The notes under the pieces were generated by a model. It saw only the letters and a list, made by a program, of their open reading frames with translations, was not told the DNA's origin and ran no database searches. Shown here in pieces: positions 35,599-47,900 of a stretch of DNA of 64,000 nucleotides. Within the stretch, counting starts at the first letter, position 1. The number at the start of each line of letters is the position of its first letter. Location: contig NC_134414.1 of assembly GCF_030867145.1 (NCBI RefSeq), positions 81,148,504 to 81,212,503 on the forward strand, given 5' to 3'. The stretch is from Opisthocomus hoazin. Taxonomy: Eukaryota > Chordata > Aves > Opisthocomiformes > Opisthocomidae. The position numbers were made by a program, and so were the translations under genes.

Positions 35599-36057
35599 GT
35601 TTTACAGCAGAATGCCCCAATTTAAGAACAAAATTGCTAGATGTTCAGCTGTGCAAAATGGTACATAGTGCTTCAGTACAAGTGGAAAAGAACATGATTT
35701 GTTAGCAAGTACTTTCAAACACAATTTTATGGTCCTAGAAGATAGGACTTGAAACCGGGGACTGATCCACAGGCAAACAATTTTTTTCTGCCTAAATTGG
35801 ACCCAGAACCAATGCCACTTGTTCCTCACTGCTGGGAAAAAAAAAGAAAATCACCACACTGAATTGCCAGATTCAGCATCTTCATGCATGTTACTAAGAA
35901 ATGGATCAGTCCTCTTTGTCAGTTTCTAGCCCCATCTACAAACATCATCTGGCTCCGATAAATAAGACTCACAGGAATTTCTTGAAGGTCAATGGTCCAT
36001 AATGGTAGTTATTCTACATGATCTGCTCAACTTGATTTCCAATTCTAATTAGGCTGT

Positions 36058-36215
36058 TTAAATGACTTTCTTGAATTCATCGTACAGCACAAGCACAAAA
36101 GCACCCCCCATGCCTCTGAGAACATTAGACCATGCACCCTTGAAGAACGCCTTTCCTCCCTCATCCCTTGCAATCTTCCGCCAGCAGTCAATTGTTCCAG
36201 AGTACATGATATCAG
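36058..36215 (-). CDS. SLC25A6: SLC25A6 exon 4
   Basis: 158 bp encoding '[20 protein letters not shown]' to the TAA at 36058-36060; acceptor TCTACAG. Confidence 0.97.
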
Positions 36216-39215
36216 CTGTAGAAAAAGAGCAGAGTGTCATTTTTAACTCCTATAATTCTATCCAAGATGTTTTTAACAACTGCCCTGTTTCACTTCTCTA
36301 GCTACTCTGTAATGTGCCACAGCACATTAAGGCTGTAACACAATACCAGTTCAGGCAACAGAAAAGCTTCCAATCTGCTTGCCTAGTTATCGAAAGCTTG
36401 GTCACAAAATAAAAACATTAAGTGTTCTTTTTGGCAACTGCAGTGTGCCCCGTTAGCCTTCATTCAATCTGTCACTGTAAACAGGCAGTCCATTTCACAT
36501 TCTATAAGGAAAAGTCCTCAGCATAACTCCTGGCAAACACCGCAAGTTATGACCCTACTGCATTTCCTTGTATCATTTAAATGTTACATAACTTAAATCA
36601 GATTTACAGAACAAGGAAGTGTAAGTGTTGAGGGATGACTACTGGGAAAAAAGCACTCCATCTTGTTAATGCAGCTTAAAGAACTGCACAAACGGAGAGC
36701 CTACCTCCTTTGCGTCCTGACTGCATCATCATTCTACGCCGCACTGTATCGAAAGGGTAAGAGACCACACCAGCCACCGCAGTCACCGTCTGGGCAATCA
36801 TCCAACTGATAACAATATGAGTATTTCTGGGATCTGGGAGCATGCCTGCAATAAAAACAAAGTAATTAGCTTTTTATCTTTTACTTCCTCCTCCAGTTCA
36901 CTCACTGCATGACGGCTACTTTACTAGACAAAGTATTCTGAAGCACTGTAAAGCCACACTTCGAAATTGCACCAAGACATTTGATAAAATTATAACACGC
37001 TGAAGCCGTATAAAAAAAAAAATCAAGGAAATTTCCAGGATTTTTCTTCTCAATAATCAAAACAAGTAACATCTAGGCACCAGGATTCTTTTCAGGCTGG
37101 CATAAGAAGAGATCTAACTATTCCCTACTCTTTTTAGAAGGAAGTGTCACTAAGTCATTATTCCCGTGAATTATACTAAACTATAACCTAGTATCAACAA
37201 CCTCTATGCCCAAATGTCAAGCTCAACAAACAAGTGATTTGATAAAGCATCGCTCAATCCCATTCTGCTAAACACACTTAAATCTGTTTAATGTAACTAC
37301 AGTAGCACACTAAACAAAAAAAAAGACTTGTAATTTTCTGTAGTTACTGACATGCTTTGCTGGCATTAGGAAAATCTCCTTTGAGGACAAGTGCAAAACC
37401 AGTAATTTAAAGTAGCCTGCTGACATCAATACAGGCCCCAGTTTTGACACAAACGCTGCAGTGCCACTGATGTTGGTACCAATACCCCGCTCCCACCTCC
37501 ACACTCATATAAACTGTAGTTACTACAGACAAACACAGAGCAACATCCAAGAACAGGCATGAAGAGACAACACAACTCTGAAAATAGTTTATCAGATCCC
37601 CTCTGAAACTTTACCTTTTGCTGTATCATAGATCCCGAAGTAGGCAGCTCTATAGATGATGATGCCTTGGACAGAGACATTGAACCCCTGGTACAAGCCA
37701 CGCAGACCATCAGACTTGGTAATTTTGATTAGACAGTCCCCTAGGCCAGAGAATTCTCTGTCTGCGCCAGCTTTTCCAACATCAGCAGCCAAACGGGTTC
37801 TCGCAAAATCCAAGGGGTAGACAAAGCAGAGGGAAGTGGCTCCAGCTGCACCACCAGAAGCCAGGTTACCAGCAAAATACCTCCAGAACTGAGTGTGCTT
37901 GTCTACACCTCCCAGGAACACCTGCTTATACTTATCCTTGAAGGCAAAGTTGAGAGCTTGAGTCGGGAAGTATCTGATGACATTTGCCAAGTTTCCTCGC
38001 CAGAAAGACAGCACTCCTTGTTCCTTTGGAATACGCACTACACAATCAATGATACCCTTGTACTGCTTATCAGCGGCAATCTGTTTACTTGCATGTTGCA
38101 CCTGCGAATAAAAACACGTATTTTGACTGTATGCCTTGGCAGGCCTGCGCTACAGCTGGGTTTAGTCTGCGTACAGTACAAGCCAGAGAGCTGTTAAGCC
38201 TGAATGCTCGATGGCACAGACATTAAGCCTGTCCACCACGACAAACCACCCTGGCAGCAAACTTCCAAGCAGCAAAAGCTCCTGGGTCAGCTTAAGTCGT
38301 AAGACTTGAGAAGAACCGACATTTATTTGCACTCTGGCCAAGACCAAAGAACTCGGGGATCGGCTCGAGTTAACGCTCACAGGCCCAGGCCAGAGGACGT
38401 ACGGGAGGGAAGAGCCACCGACACTGGACACCGTTCACAATCCCATGAACCAGGAGAAGGCTCCAGGCCACTCCCGGGCTGAGGCCGGGCCGCAGGCGGC
38501 AGAGCCGGCCGTGAGAGGCGCGGCAAGCGCGACACCAGCGCCATGCCCGGGGCTCCCGGCCGCACCGGGCCGGCGGGCTCCTCCCCGGGGCCCGGCCCGG
38601 TGTCCCCGTCCCCCCCCCGGGGCCCGGCCGCCGCGAAGGTCACGCGAGTCACCTTGGGGCGCGAGGCCGCCCCACGCCCCGCCTCGCACGGGGTCACGCC
38701 AGGCCCCGCGCTCCTACGGGCCAATGCGCGGCCCGGCCGCGCCGTCACGTGAAGGTCACCAAGATGGCGGCGCGCGGACGCCCTTCACCCCCCCCCAACG
38801 CCCGCCGGGAGCGGGCCGGCAGGAAGTGACACCCGGAGCCGCCCCCCCGCCCCTCCCTCCCGGCCCCCCACGGCCCGCCCCCACCGCGCCCCGCATAGCG
38901 GAACCGGCTTCCCCGCCGCCGCGTCTGCCGGCGCCCGCCGCCCACGTGACCTCCCCGCCGGCCGCCACCGCCTCGCGCGCGCTCTTTGTTCCGCGAGGGC
39001 GCGCGCCCGCCCTTCCTCCCCTCTCCCCGTTCGCCCGGCCCGCGGCGGAAGGCGACCGGCTGCCCCCGCTGCCCGCTCCCGCCGGGCGCCGCCGCGCCGC
39101 TGACCTGCAGCAAGAGCTTGACCCGCTCGATGGGCGCCACCGCGGTCTTGCTGATAGCGGCGGCGACGCCGCCCGCCAGAAAGTCCTTGAGGAAGGAGAT
39201 GGCCTGGTCCGCCAT
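36058..39215 (-). CDS. SLC25A6: SLC25A6, mitochondrial ADP/ATP translocase 3 (4 exons)
   Basis: Exons 39105-39215, 37615-38101, 36705-36845 and 36058-36215 join to 298 codons, the standard length of the family, with the conserved four-exon structure. The protein exchanges cytosolic ADP for matrix ATP across the inner mitochondrial membrane. It has three tandem carrier repeats with signature motifs PIERVK, PLDFAR and PFDTVR, and the nucleotide-carrier signature RRRMMM in exon 3. It ends '[12 protein letters not shown]'. Translocase paralogues are nearly identical in sequence, so the assignment to paralogue 3 rests mainly on its place between CSF2RA and ASMTL. The start lies in a CpG island, as expected for a housekeeping gene. 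No break was seen. Confidence 0.96.
36705..36845 (-). CDS. SLC25A6: SLC25A6 exon 3
   Basis: 141 bp encoding '[19 protein letters not shown]' and '[16 protein letters not shown]'; acceptor TTGCAG, donor GTAGGC. Confidence 0.97.
37615..38101 (-). CDS. SLC25A6: SLC25A6 exon 2
   Basis: 487 bp from '[20 protein letters not shown]' to '[10 protein letters not shown]'; acceptor TTCGCAG, donor GTAAAG. Confidence 0.97.
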
Positions 39216-39950
39216 GTTCGCGCCGCGCCGGAGCCGCCGGGGAAGAGACGCCGCTGCCGCTCAGGCCGAAAGGGCGGGATCGGCGCCGCGCATGAGCTAA
39301 ATGCCGGGCCCCGCTGGCCCCGCCCCCCAGCGCCCCATTGGCCGCGCCGTCCCGGGGGCGGGGCCTCGCCGCCCGGGGCGGGAGGGGCCGGGTCGCCTCA
39401 GGGCGGCGGTTACGGCGGGCGGCGGGGCGGGGCGGGGCGGGGCGCGGCTCCCTCGCCCTCGCCCCTGCGGCGCCAGTGGCGCACCGCCGCGTCGTCCAGG
39501 GCGGCTCGGGCCTGCCGGAGCCTCCCGCCGCCGGCCGCCTCGGTGGGGGGCGGAGGCGGAGGCCGGCCCCCGCGGGGCGGGGCGGCGCGACAGGCCCGGC
39601 ACCGCTGCGGGACCCGCCTGGCCCGGCCCCGCGGCGCAGCCCGCGAGTGGCCGCCGCTCGCCGCAGTCGCTTTCTGAAGCGTTTTGTGCGCGACCGCGCG
39701 CGCCGCGGCGCCCGCGAGGCGGCTGGCGGCCGTTGGGAGCCGCCGCGGGCTGCAGGCGCGGCCTCCCCCGCCGGCCGCGCTCGGGGAGGGGCAGTGACGC
39801 CGGTCGAAGGCAGCGCTGTCTGCGCGGGTTCTGTTCCCGCCATCGCCGCGCCGGGGGTCGCGCCGCCGGGCTTCGCCGTCAGTCACTGAACTGGCCCGGG
39901 GCCGCGAAACCGGGCCGAAGGCCTTGACCGCGGTGGCGATGGGGAAGCTT
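38400..39950. promoter_or_regulatory. CpG island and SLC25A6 promoter region
   Basis: Base composition switches abruptly to very high G+C with frequent CG dinucleotides across SLC25A6 exon 1, its first intron and about 700 bp upstream. An array of overlapping GGGGCGGGG-type GC boxes stands at about 39418-39446, some 200 bp upstream of the start codon. No clear TATA box is visible near the likely start (about 39240-39310). Long open frames on both strands here are by-products of composition. Confidence 0.85.
39105..39215 (-). CDS. SLC25A6: SLC25A6 exon 1 (coding part)
   Basis: Encodes [20 protein letters not shown] through 'IERVKLLLQ' (37 codons); donor GTCAGC after CTGCAG. Confidence 0.96.
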
Positions 39951-41246
39951 GGTCCCTCCCGGCTGCTTGCTTGGGCGCCGAGAGTTGGAGGAGCTGTGCT
40001 GCAGGTTGCCCGAGCAGGCGCTCACGGCAGAGCCTCTGCCCCTGCAAAGACAGGCCTGGTCTCCCGTCAGTGATTTCTGCTGATTTTATTGTGTGCTGAA
40101 AGTGAAATTTTATTCCTAGCGGCCAAACTTCTCCCTGAAATTATTCTTCCTAAAAGCAAGTCTTGAAATTGTTCTAGCTGCAGGGCGTTAGTTCACGCAC
40201 ACCTTTTGTTACTGCTCTCACTTTTAATGGATGTTTCCTACAAAAGTAAATAAAGCCAAGCGTTTTTTGAAAGATGACTGGTGAACCACAAAGCCGCAGT
40301 AGCTGAGGTGTCTGAAACCACTGCTTACACGTCTGTACTTTGCAGGATTTCAAAATGAGAGCGTCTCTCTCGGGGGGCGTGTTGTGAGAACATGATGTGC
40401 CAGGCATGGCCCTTGGCTCTGCTGCAGTACCACACAGACCGTGTCTCATACAGCACTATACCATCTGTTTGCACATCAAAAGATATGAAGTAAATGGTGT
40501 GCTATTTTATATTCTAAATCATAATACAGACACAGTGAAGTGACTCCTGTGCCCACACAGGGTTAGGCACATGCAGTGTTACAGGCCCATATTTTGGATG
40601 TAATGAAAGAAAGGCTGTGGTGCATATTCTCAGGCAGGAACACAGCTTAGTGTGGTATTTTTCTTTTAAAAAAAGCTCGTAACTAAATGTTAATACTCAT
40701 AGCACAACACTGTGTGCTAGGCTGGGATTTTCTTCCCCATAAAATTTTCTATTGCTTAAAAAAGAACTTCATACTGTGGGACTCTAAAGTGTAGTCAGTT
40801 TGAAAAATGAAGGTCAAATGTACGTAACTTCTGCGACACGAAACTGTTCAGTCGATAGTTGTCCTGTCTCATTCACCTTGTGAGCTCAGATGCATCTGAC
40901 TGGGGGAAATCCTTTTCCCGTTAGCACCATGCTTTTCCTTCTGTTTCTGCACCTTTTGGTTTTTTGTGTTTTGTTTTTTTTTGCTTTTCTGTTCTTTATC
41001 TAAACTCACGTTCTGCTATCCACTTTTGTAAGAGCTCACAAATTAAGTAGGGCTAAAAAGGAGGAGGAGGATGTTCTTGAACCAGATGAAATTTCTGCAT
41101 TTACACAACTGCCTGTTTCCAGAAACCTCACAGAAGGCAGTCGTCTGTCTTGACTCTCTCAAGAAGCTGCTGCTTCAGTTCGTCTGTTTCCAATCTTGAC
41201 TACACCATTGCAGTAGCAGTTTCCAGACTTCATCAGACAATGTTTC
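39951..41246. other. Intergenic, SLC25A6 upstream to ASMTL 3' end
   Basis: No gene or repeat family recognised. Confidence 0.45.
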
Positions 41247-41252
41247 TTTATT
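41247..41252 (-). promoter_or_regulatory. Candidate polyadenylation signal for distal ASMTL last exon
   Basis: AATAAA on the minus strand about 450 bp after the stop codon at 41700. Confidence 0.4.
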
Positions 41253-41699
41253 TACAGTAGAAAGTGTAACATAAAAAGGTATTAAAATGGTGATGGAGTA
41301 TGGAAATGATACTGCTTTAACTTCCTGAAACAGAGGCAATGTGTGCTAGTCTGAAAACTGGACTATTCTAACTGCACCAAGTATGATGATCTGATTTCTC
41401 AGCAATGTGAATACTGCTGTAGGGCTGCTGACACCATTTGTGGTTGGGTTGTTTCTGAGGGTACCGCAAGTCTTGTGCAGCCACAGCATCGCTGCCATCA
41501 AGAAGATTCCAGCATCATTTTACTCAAGTTCGAAACAAATGCAAGCAATCTCTCCCCCTTTTTAAAGGTACCTTCAGAGAGCTGACGTAACGTTTCTTGT
41601 CTATAATATTGATGAGAAACTGAGAATGCATTTGCATAATTACCACACATGAAACATGACTACAGACATCCATATTTTACTACTAAATCCATTTTTTTC

Positions 41700-41914
41700 C
41701 TAGGGCTTAACGCAGAGAACAACATCTAACAAATTTCCTGTCAATCTGATGTTGATGTTTGTGAATCCATGTTGTTCCAGTAAGCCTCGATATTCGGAGC
41801 CACTTCTCTCCTGACCCTCTGTCTGCACAAGCATGTTCAAAGACTGAAGCAGAGCTGTGCTCCTGTTCTTCTTCTCATCATCCAATACCATTTCAGCCAG
41901 CAAAATCCCACAGC
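41700..41914 (-). CDS. ASMTL: ASMTL distal alternative last exon
   Basis: Acceptor TAAATTAG in the same phase as the proximal copy. Encodes '[16 protein letters not shown]', '[18 protein letters not shown]' and '[14 protein letters not shown]' to TAG. It keeps the uninterrupted [12 protein letters not shown] stretch typical of the family, so it looks like the more conventional of the two. The pyrimidine tract before the acceptor is weak (TTTCTTTTTAAATTAG). Confidence 0.82.
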
Positions 41915-44900
41915 CTAATTTAAAAAGAAATGCATGCAACAGTACTAATCCATTATCAGGCAAGAGAATTTCTGCTACCATATATGAGTGCGAAGTATAA
42001 GACATGGGTGATTTCATTTATCATTTATGGATTTGCTCTGCTATTAAATGATGAATCCACTATTAAATGCATAATCCACTCCTCTCACAAAACCCAGGAA
42101 ATTCCCTTCTGCACTATGGAGGAATCAAACACTCACAAGCCAAGACACGTCTCTGTTTTCAGGGGAAGAGGGGATGACTTCTGTAGACTTGGCACGAGGG
42201 CTGTGGAAAACAGTAAGACAGGCAGAGTAGTTCTGTCTGCTTGGGAAACATTGCTGCTTCACATTCATACTGAAATGGTGCCCAGCAGACAACACGGTGG
42301 ACGGCGCGCACTACAGAAGCAGAAAAGTCAACGCTGTACATTATTTCTGTAGGAACGGAGGTTTTTGTGGTGGGACTGACCTAGGGACGCGAGCAGAACT
42401 TAAATGATCCTGTTTACACACAGCCTCCTCCTCCACCTTCAGACCCATGAGGGGAAAGGGAAGACAAAAGCAGGCTACTGACAAAACGAGCATTGTTTTA
42501 CTTGTCGTCTTTTGGCCTTGCATCTTACGTGCTGGTTTCTCTTGGCATGGGAGTGGTCAGAGGCCACCAACTCTCATCAAAATAGCAGCATTTTACAGGG
42601 GTTTTAGTACTACCAACCGCTGTATAACATTCATATCTTTCTGACCCTTAAGACAATCCCCTCAGAGCCATTCCTACCCAGACACCTCAGACTTTTAACA
42701 ATTGATGAAATTAAACATAGCTCTGCAGTTTCTTAGAGAAGAGACTGAGATCTGCAGGTAAAATTGCTGGCTGACACCTCAGTGTTAACTATAAGGAGCC
42801 ACGAAAGTCCTTCTGACAGCTCATTAATAAATTCCCCGTTTCTTCCCTGTATCATCAGCTACCTTACTAAATGCGAGTTCAAGCCACTTTGACCCAGGTT
42901 TGCTTCATAAAGGATTAGCCAAGCATGTCTGAGGCGAGCCTGAATCTACGTTCTCTCTCCAGTGGGATGCTTCTGCCCCAATTCAGTCATCCATAGATTA
43001 GATAGCTGTACTTCAGCTAGCCGTCTTAAATATGCTCTATCCACTATTGAATGTATAATTACTTTTATTAGGAAAATGAGGAAATTTCATTTCACAGATA
43101 GGTGAGACAAATCATCCTCTGAAAATGCCTGTTTTTCTCCTGATTGGAGAGCTCAGGGTGAACAGATGATTTGAATGCCTAATGTTTAGTGTCTAAAGTT
43201 AGGGTGGTGAAGACCGTTTGTTATGATTCAGTGGATTCTATTCCCCCGCCCCTTGCTGGTGTGATTCTCCTTTGCCTTCAACAGAGGGACCTGGGAATCG
43301 CCGTTCCTGGTTACACAGCAAATGTTGCTAGGTAGAGTAATGCAGGACTATCATTTCTAAGTCACCACTATATTACAGCTTTGGAAGACGGTGTCCAAAT
43401 TTTGCATACTCTGGAAAGAGGACGCAAACAGAATGGTCATTATAATTTGTCACGGAAAGTTATTTAGGATATCCAGATAACATCACGGAAATCTGGAAAA
43501 AAATACGCAGAAAGCACAACCAATGTGGGAAGAACACCTTCAAAAATTAGACACGGTAAATTAAGTTTCTACAGGGAAAAGGAAAAAACATGCTCTCTAC
43601 AGTTAATGAAGATTTACTAATGGAATTGAAATTTCTTCACAGGAAGACTGAAACAGAGCTAACTTTCAGTGCTTCCAGGAAGCATACTTTGATGAAGAAA
43701 TTTTGGCCATGGTTTTACAGGGAATAAAAATCCAACATCCAAAACTGAACAGAGAGCTCATGCAAAGGGGCTGAGCCATTAAATAGCTCTTCCTAAGCTT
43801 TTGTGCTGGGTGGCTCGGATGACGTGCTACCCTTTGCTTCTGTCCCATTGCTTTTTCAGGCACACATACTGGTTAATAACTCTAACAAGGTCAAAAATTC
43901 ATATAAAAATCATTGAGCTAGGACAGCCAACCAAGTTGTGTCTCTTCTTACAAACTTTTATCTTCCTCGAGGATTCTTACCTCAGCATTCAGTAGGCAAG
44001 TGCTGAAATTCTTGCTTATATTATTCATCTATCATTCTGTTAGCCCCCACCGTTCTCCACCTTAAAAAACTGTTTTCTGTGCATCACATTTCCTCTAAAC
44101 TGTTGTTAAAGCAGAACGTGGGTAAAAGAGAGCAGCATCCAGAGGGCACAGCTGCATGAAACTACAGGTTGTGTTGGCAGAAGTTCATTTGGATTTTAAA
44201 ACTTCGCTCCCTCATTCTTCATGTCCTGATTAGTGCACAGGCCCAATTCTTCCTCAGTTGTGCCTATTGCTTAGGAAGTCTTTTCAGTGTAACACCACCC
44301 CTTCCGCCAGTCAGCTAAAGATACCAGCTTTCTCCAGAGCAAGTGAAAAACTTAATTGGACATTAATGAGAGAAGACGAGCTTATCAATTCTCTGGTGAC
44401 CGGGATATGTCAAATGATTATAGAACAGCTTAGGCTCAGATGGACCACAGCAGATCTCTAGTCCAACCTCCCGCTCGAAGCGGGACAGCTCTATAGGCAG
44501 CGCAGCTTGTTCATGGCTTTGTTCTCAGATCCTGAAACCTCCAAGAACAGAGATTCCACAACCTCTCCAGGCAGCCTCCTCCAGTGCTTAATTATCCTGA
44601 GAGTACAAAGCTGCGGTACATTACCATGGACACCACGCCCAAGGGACTAATGCGGAGTGTGTATAGAGTGTTGTGCTTTAACCACAGAGTACACCAAGGT
44701 GCCAAGCACATTCTATTAAAATTTTACAGCCAGATACATAGTACTTAGAGGCACAGTTTTAGAGTATGTGAGAGTTACAGGTATGCAAACTTTAGGATTG
44801 AATTCTTCTGACTCAAACAGCTTACAGCAGCTTAAAGAACAGCATTATGAACTTTATGAATAACTGAGATGAGAAACATCTGATTTCTGGAATGAGTCCC

Positions 44901-47900
44901 TCAAAATACAAACCTGTTATGCACAATAGCAAGCTTCACGTCAATATGGAAAAGAAACATTTTAAATTTATTCAGTTGTTGAATATTTTGCCTTATCTCT
45001 TTAAATGTCTGTTAGTTGAGATTAGTCAATTTTCCATTCATATAAGCCTTCTGCTAAGAATTAAAAACCCCACTGTGGTAAAAGTCTGACACTTCCCTGA
45101 CTTTGTGCAGCTAAAATGCTCTGTAGTAAGCATGTTTCTCATGATGAACTGAATCACTGTGGCACTTTTGCTCTACTCAGTGCTCAAAGAGCAAAGTAAC
45201 TTCTGATTAAGTAACATAAGACAGTCTACCAGGCAGATGTAACTCTTGACCTTGCTCACCAACTCTCTTTAATTTGCTGAGGTGGGTGATTCAGCATAGG
45301 CATGGCCTCTTTCACACAGTGGCTCACTGGGATTACTGCTGTAGAAGTGCGACAGGCAAGAAACTCACAACTGATACAGAAGACAGCAAGTTTGAACGTG
45401 CAACTTTAATCTCCAGGAAGGCTTCCACTACAAAGTACACTTTAAACAGAAAAAATAAATATCAACGAAGTATCAGGAAAAAATAAACATTAGGAGAGGT
45501 GACATCAGTGACAAATTATTTGAAGTGATGGGATACAGCTAAAGACTGGAACGTGAAGAAGCTTCTATTTTTAATTTTCATAAGAGAATTTAGGTATAAA
45601 TCCTAAAACTCATCTCCAGTAATGAGACATAAAGCATATACGGTCATTTAACCACATTCAGAAAAACCTGAAACTGACAGAAACTGACAGGAGCAGCTCT
45701 CAGCTGCAACCTGTGTGGGTAGGTAGGGTGGCTGGAGGTCAGAGGCTGCTGAAGTTCCTCTGTGACATTGTAGCTGCTGTAGGACAAAGCTCAAACGTGT
45801 TCCTATTTTCACTTTTGCCTGAGGAAAAAGTGCTTTAAAAAGGGTATCCTTGAGATGTTTTTGAGTAAAGCCCCACAGAAAAGTGAAAAAGAGGACTATC
45901 ACCCCCAAATTCATACAGGTGGCACAGTATTTATTTTTATTTTTTTCCACTTCTGATAAAAATGAGCAGTTACCACAGAATACACCATAGGGAGCCAATT
46001 CTCTTTAAGGTCCAAGAAAAATAAAGTGTTAATGTGGTTCATGGAAGCCTGTAGTTTTAACTTGCCATGCTACACAGCTATGTCAAGTCTGCCAACTAGC
46101 CAAAAGAAGTGGATGTGAAGGCATTTAATACACAGGAGTCTTGCCCTGCCCCAGACACTTTTTAAATGCACAGAACTCATACCTGCAGAAGCTGCAGTCT
46201 AATTTTTATTCAAGGCCTGTAAGAACTATGCTTCAGAAAAAGGGTCAAAACAATCCTAAGCTGACAGTATGTACTGGTTGATGATAGGTATATTGCACAA
46301 GGGGTGTAAAAACTCAGCATCCCTGTGCTTCTGGGCACACTATGGTGACAGATTCTTCTTGAAACACAAAACAGCATCCAGTAAATTTCCTGTGATCTTA
46401 ATTTGTACATTTGTGAATCCATATTTCTCCAGTAGCTGTTTATATTCTGAGCCACTTCTCTGCTTGCCTTCAGTCATACTGAGGGACTGCAGCACAGCTC
46501 TAGGAGGGTGCGTCTTCTGTTCGTCAAGCACAATTTCTGCCACTAGCAAGGCACTTCCTGCATTTCCAAAACAACCAGAAGTGGTTCAGTAAAGCATTTC
46601 TAGCTTCAAGTTTCTAGTGTTTTGTTCAGGGACAGTTAGAGGTCCCTCAGACCAGTGTTTTAATGGTCTTCAGTGAAAATGAGGGACAGTAATTTACTTT
46701 GAGTAATCTCTTAACAATTTATGGTTGCTTACAGGAAAAGGAAGGGGGAGTTTAGAGCACCATCTCCACTTCAGTGACGTTCAGATCACTTCCTGAACAT
46801 GCTCTTGAACTCAGTCTTGTTTCCATCTGAACCAAGCAACTCTCACAAGCACCTGTCATACCCAGCCTTCACATAAGAAGATTAAGACAGTCACCCAAAA
46901 TTTTCTTTCATAATTTATAAACACGATTATGCTTTATGGCCTAGATCTAATTTTGAATGCTCTCCTATGAAACAAACTTCATAGTGACAGTTAATCCTGT
47001 TGGATTAAGGAATCAGTTAATCTCAGCGGTCAGGCTTTCTCCTTTTCTCTTCCCCTTTGATCTTTCATGCTGTCCAAACATAGGAGAAAGCAGAAGAGGC
47101 TTCTCAAGAAATCTGTGCATAAACTAGTGCTGAACTCCAGTTCATGATATTCTGGGCACCAGTGAGACAGCAAAACAAACTGCTGCTTCTTGATTAACCT
47201 GAAGGAACTTTAGTTAGGCTACTTGTATGTACAGAAGTAAGTACATGCTTAGGTATTTGATGATACAGGTATTGGTATGAAAGACTGGACATTGCAGAGA
47301 TGAGGGAGATGATGTAATTGTGTGTGAAGTCTGCAACTACACTAAGGGCTTATTTTATATAGTTTTATTAGCAGCTTTGTTTCCTTTTTTTCTTAGTAGG
47401 TGTTACCATAATGCAGGCACAGACATTCAAGCAACGACTACTAACATTGGCCAGAAAAATATGCTTTTTTTAATATGAAGTTCTTATGATCATGCATTCT
47501 GTTTATGCATTACCACGCACATTTAAGCTCGCAAGATGAAAAAACTTACCTGGTTTGCAAACAGCTGCTATCTTGCTTAACAGCACATGTATCTTTTCAT
47601 CAGGCCAGTCATGAAGAACACGTGAAAGGATGTAAAGATCTGCTTCTGGAAGATTATCCTTGAAGAAGTCACCTGTTGGAAAGCAGAGTTAGAACATTCC
47701 AGCAGAAACCACAGAGTACATTCCTACAAAATTAAATGAAAATATTGTGGAGGAACTAGGCGCTTCAGCAAAAAGAAACAAGAATGAACAGGCATAGGGA
47801 TGCACTGATTTGCAGATAAGGAAAGTGTAGTTAGAAGAGCAGATCACAGGTAAGAATTCTGTAAAAAAAAAAAAACAAACAGAGAGAGCCTAAAGCAAGG

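Noticed and set aside
38445-39677. 410-codon plus-strand open frame
   Set aside because: It lies in the CpG island across SLC25A6 exon 1; composition (Pro, Ala, Arg, Gly) and lack of domains show it is a G+C artefact, as are the overlapping minus-strand frames of 352 and 183 codons.
41700-41914. Distal last exon as part of a separate ASMT gene
   Set aside because: No other ASMT exons, start codon or promoter lie between 41914 and 46340, so an extra terminal exon of ASMTL is the simpler reading.
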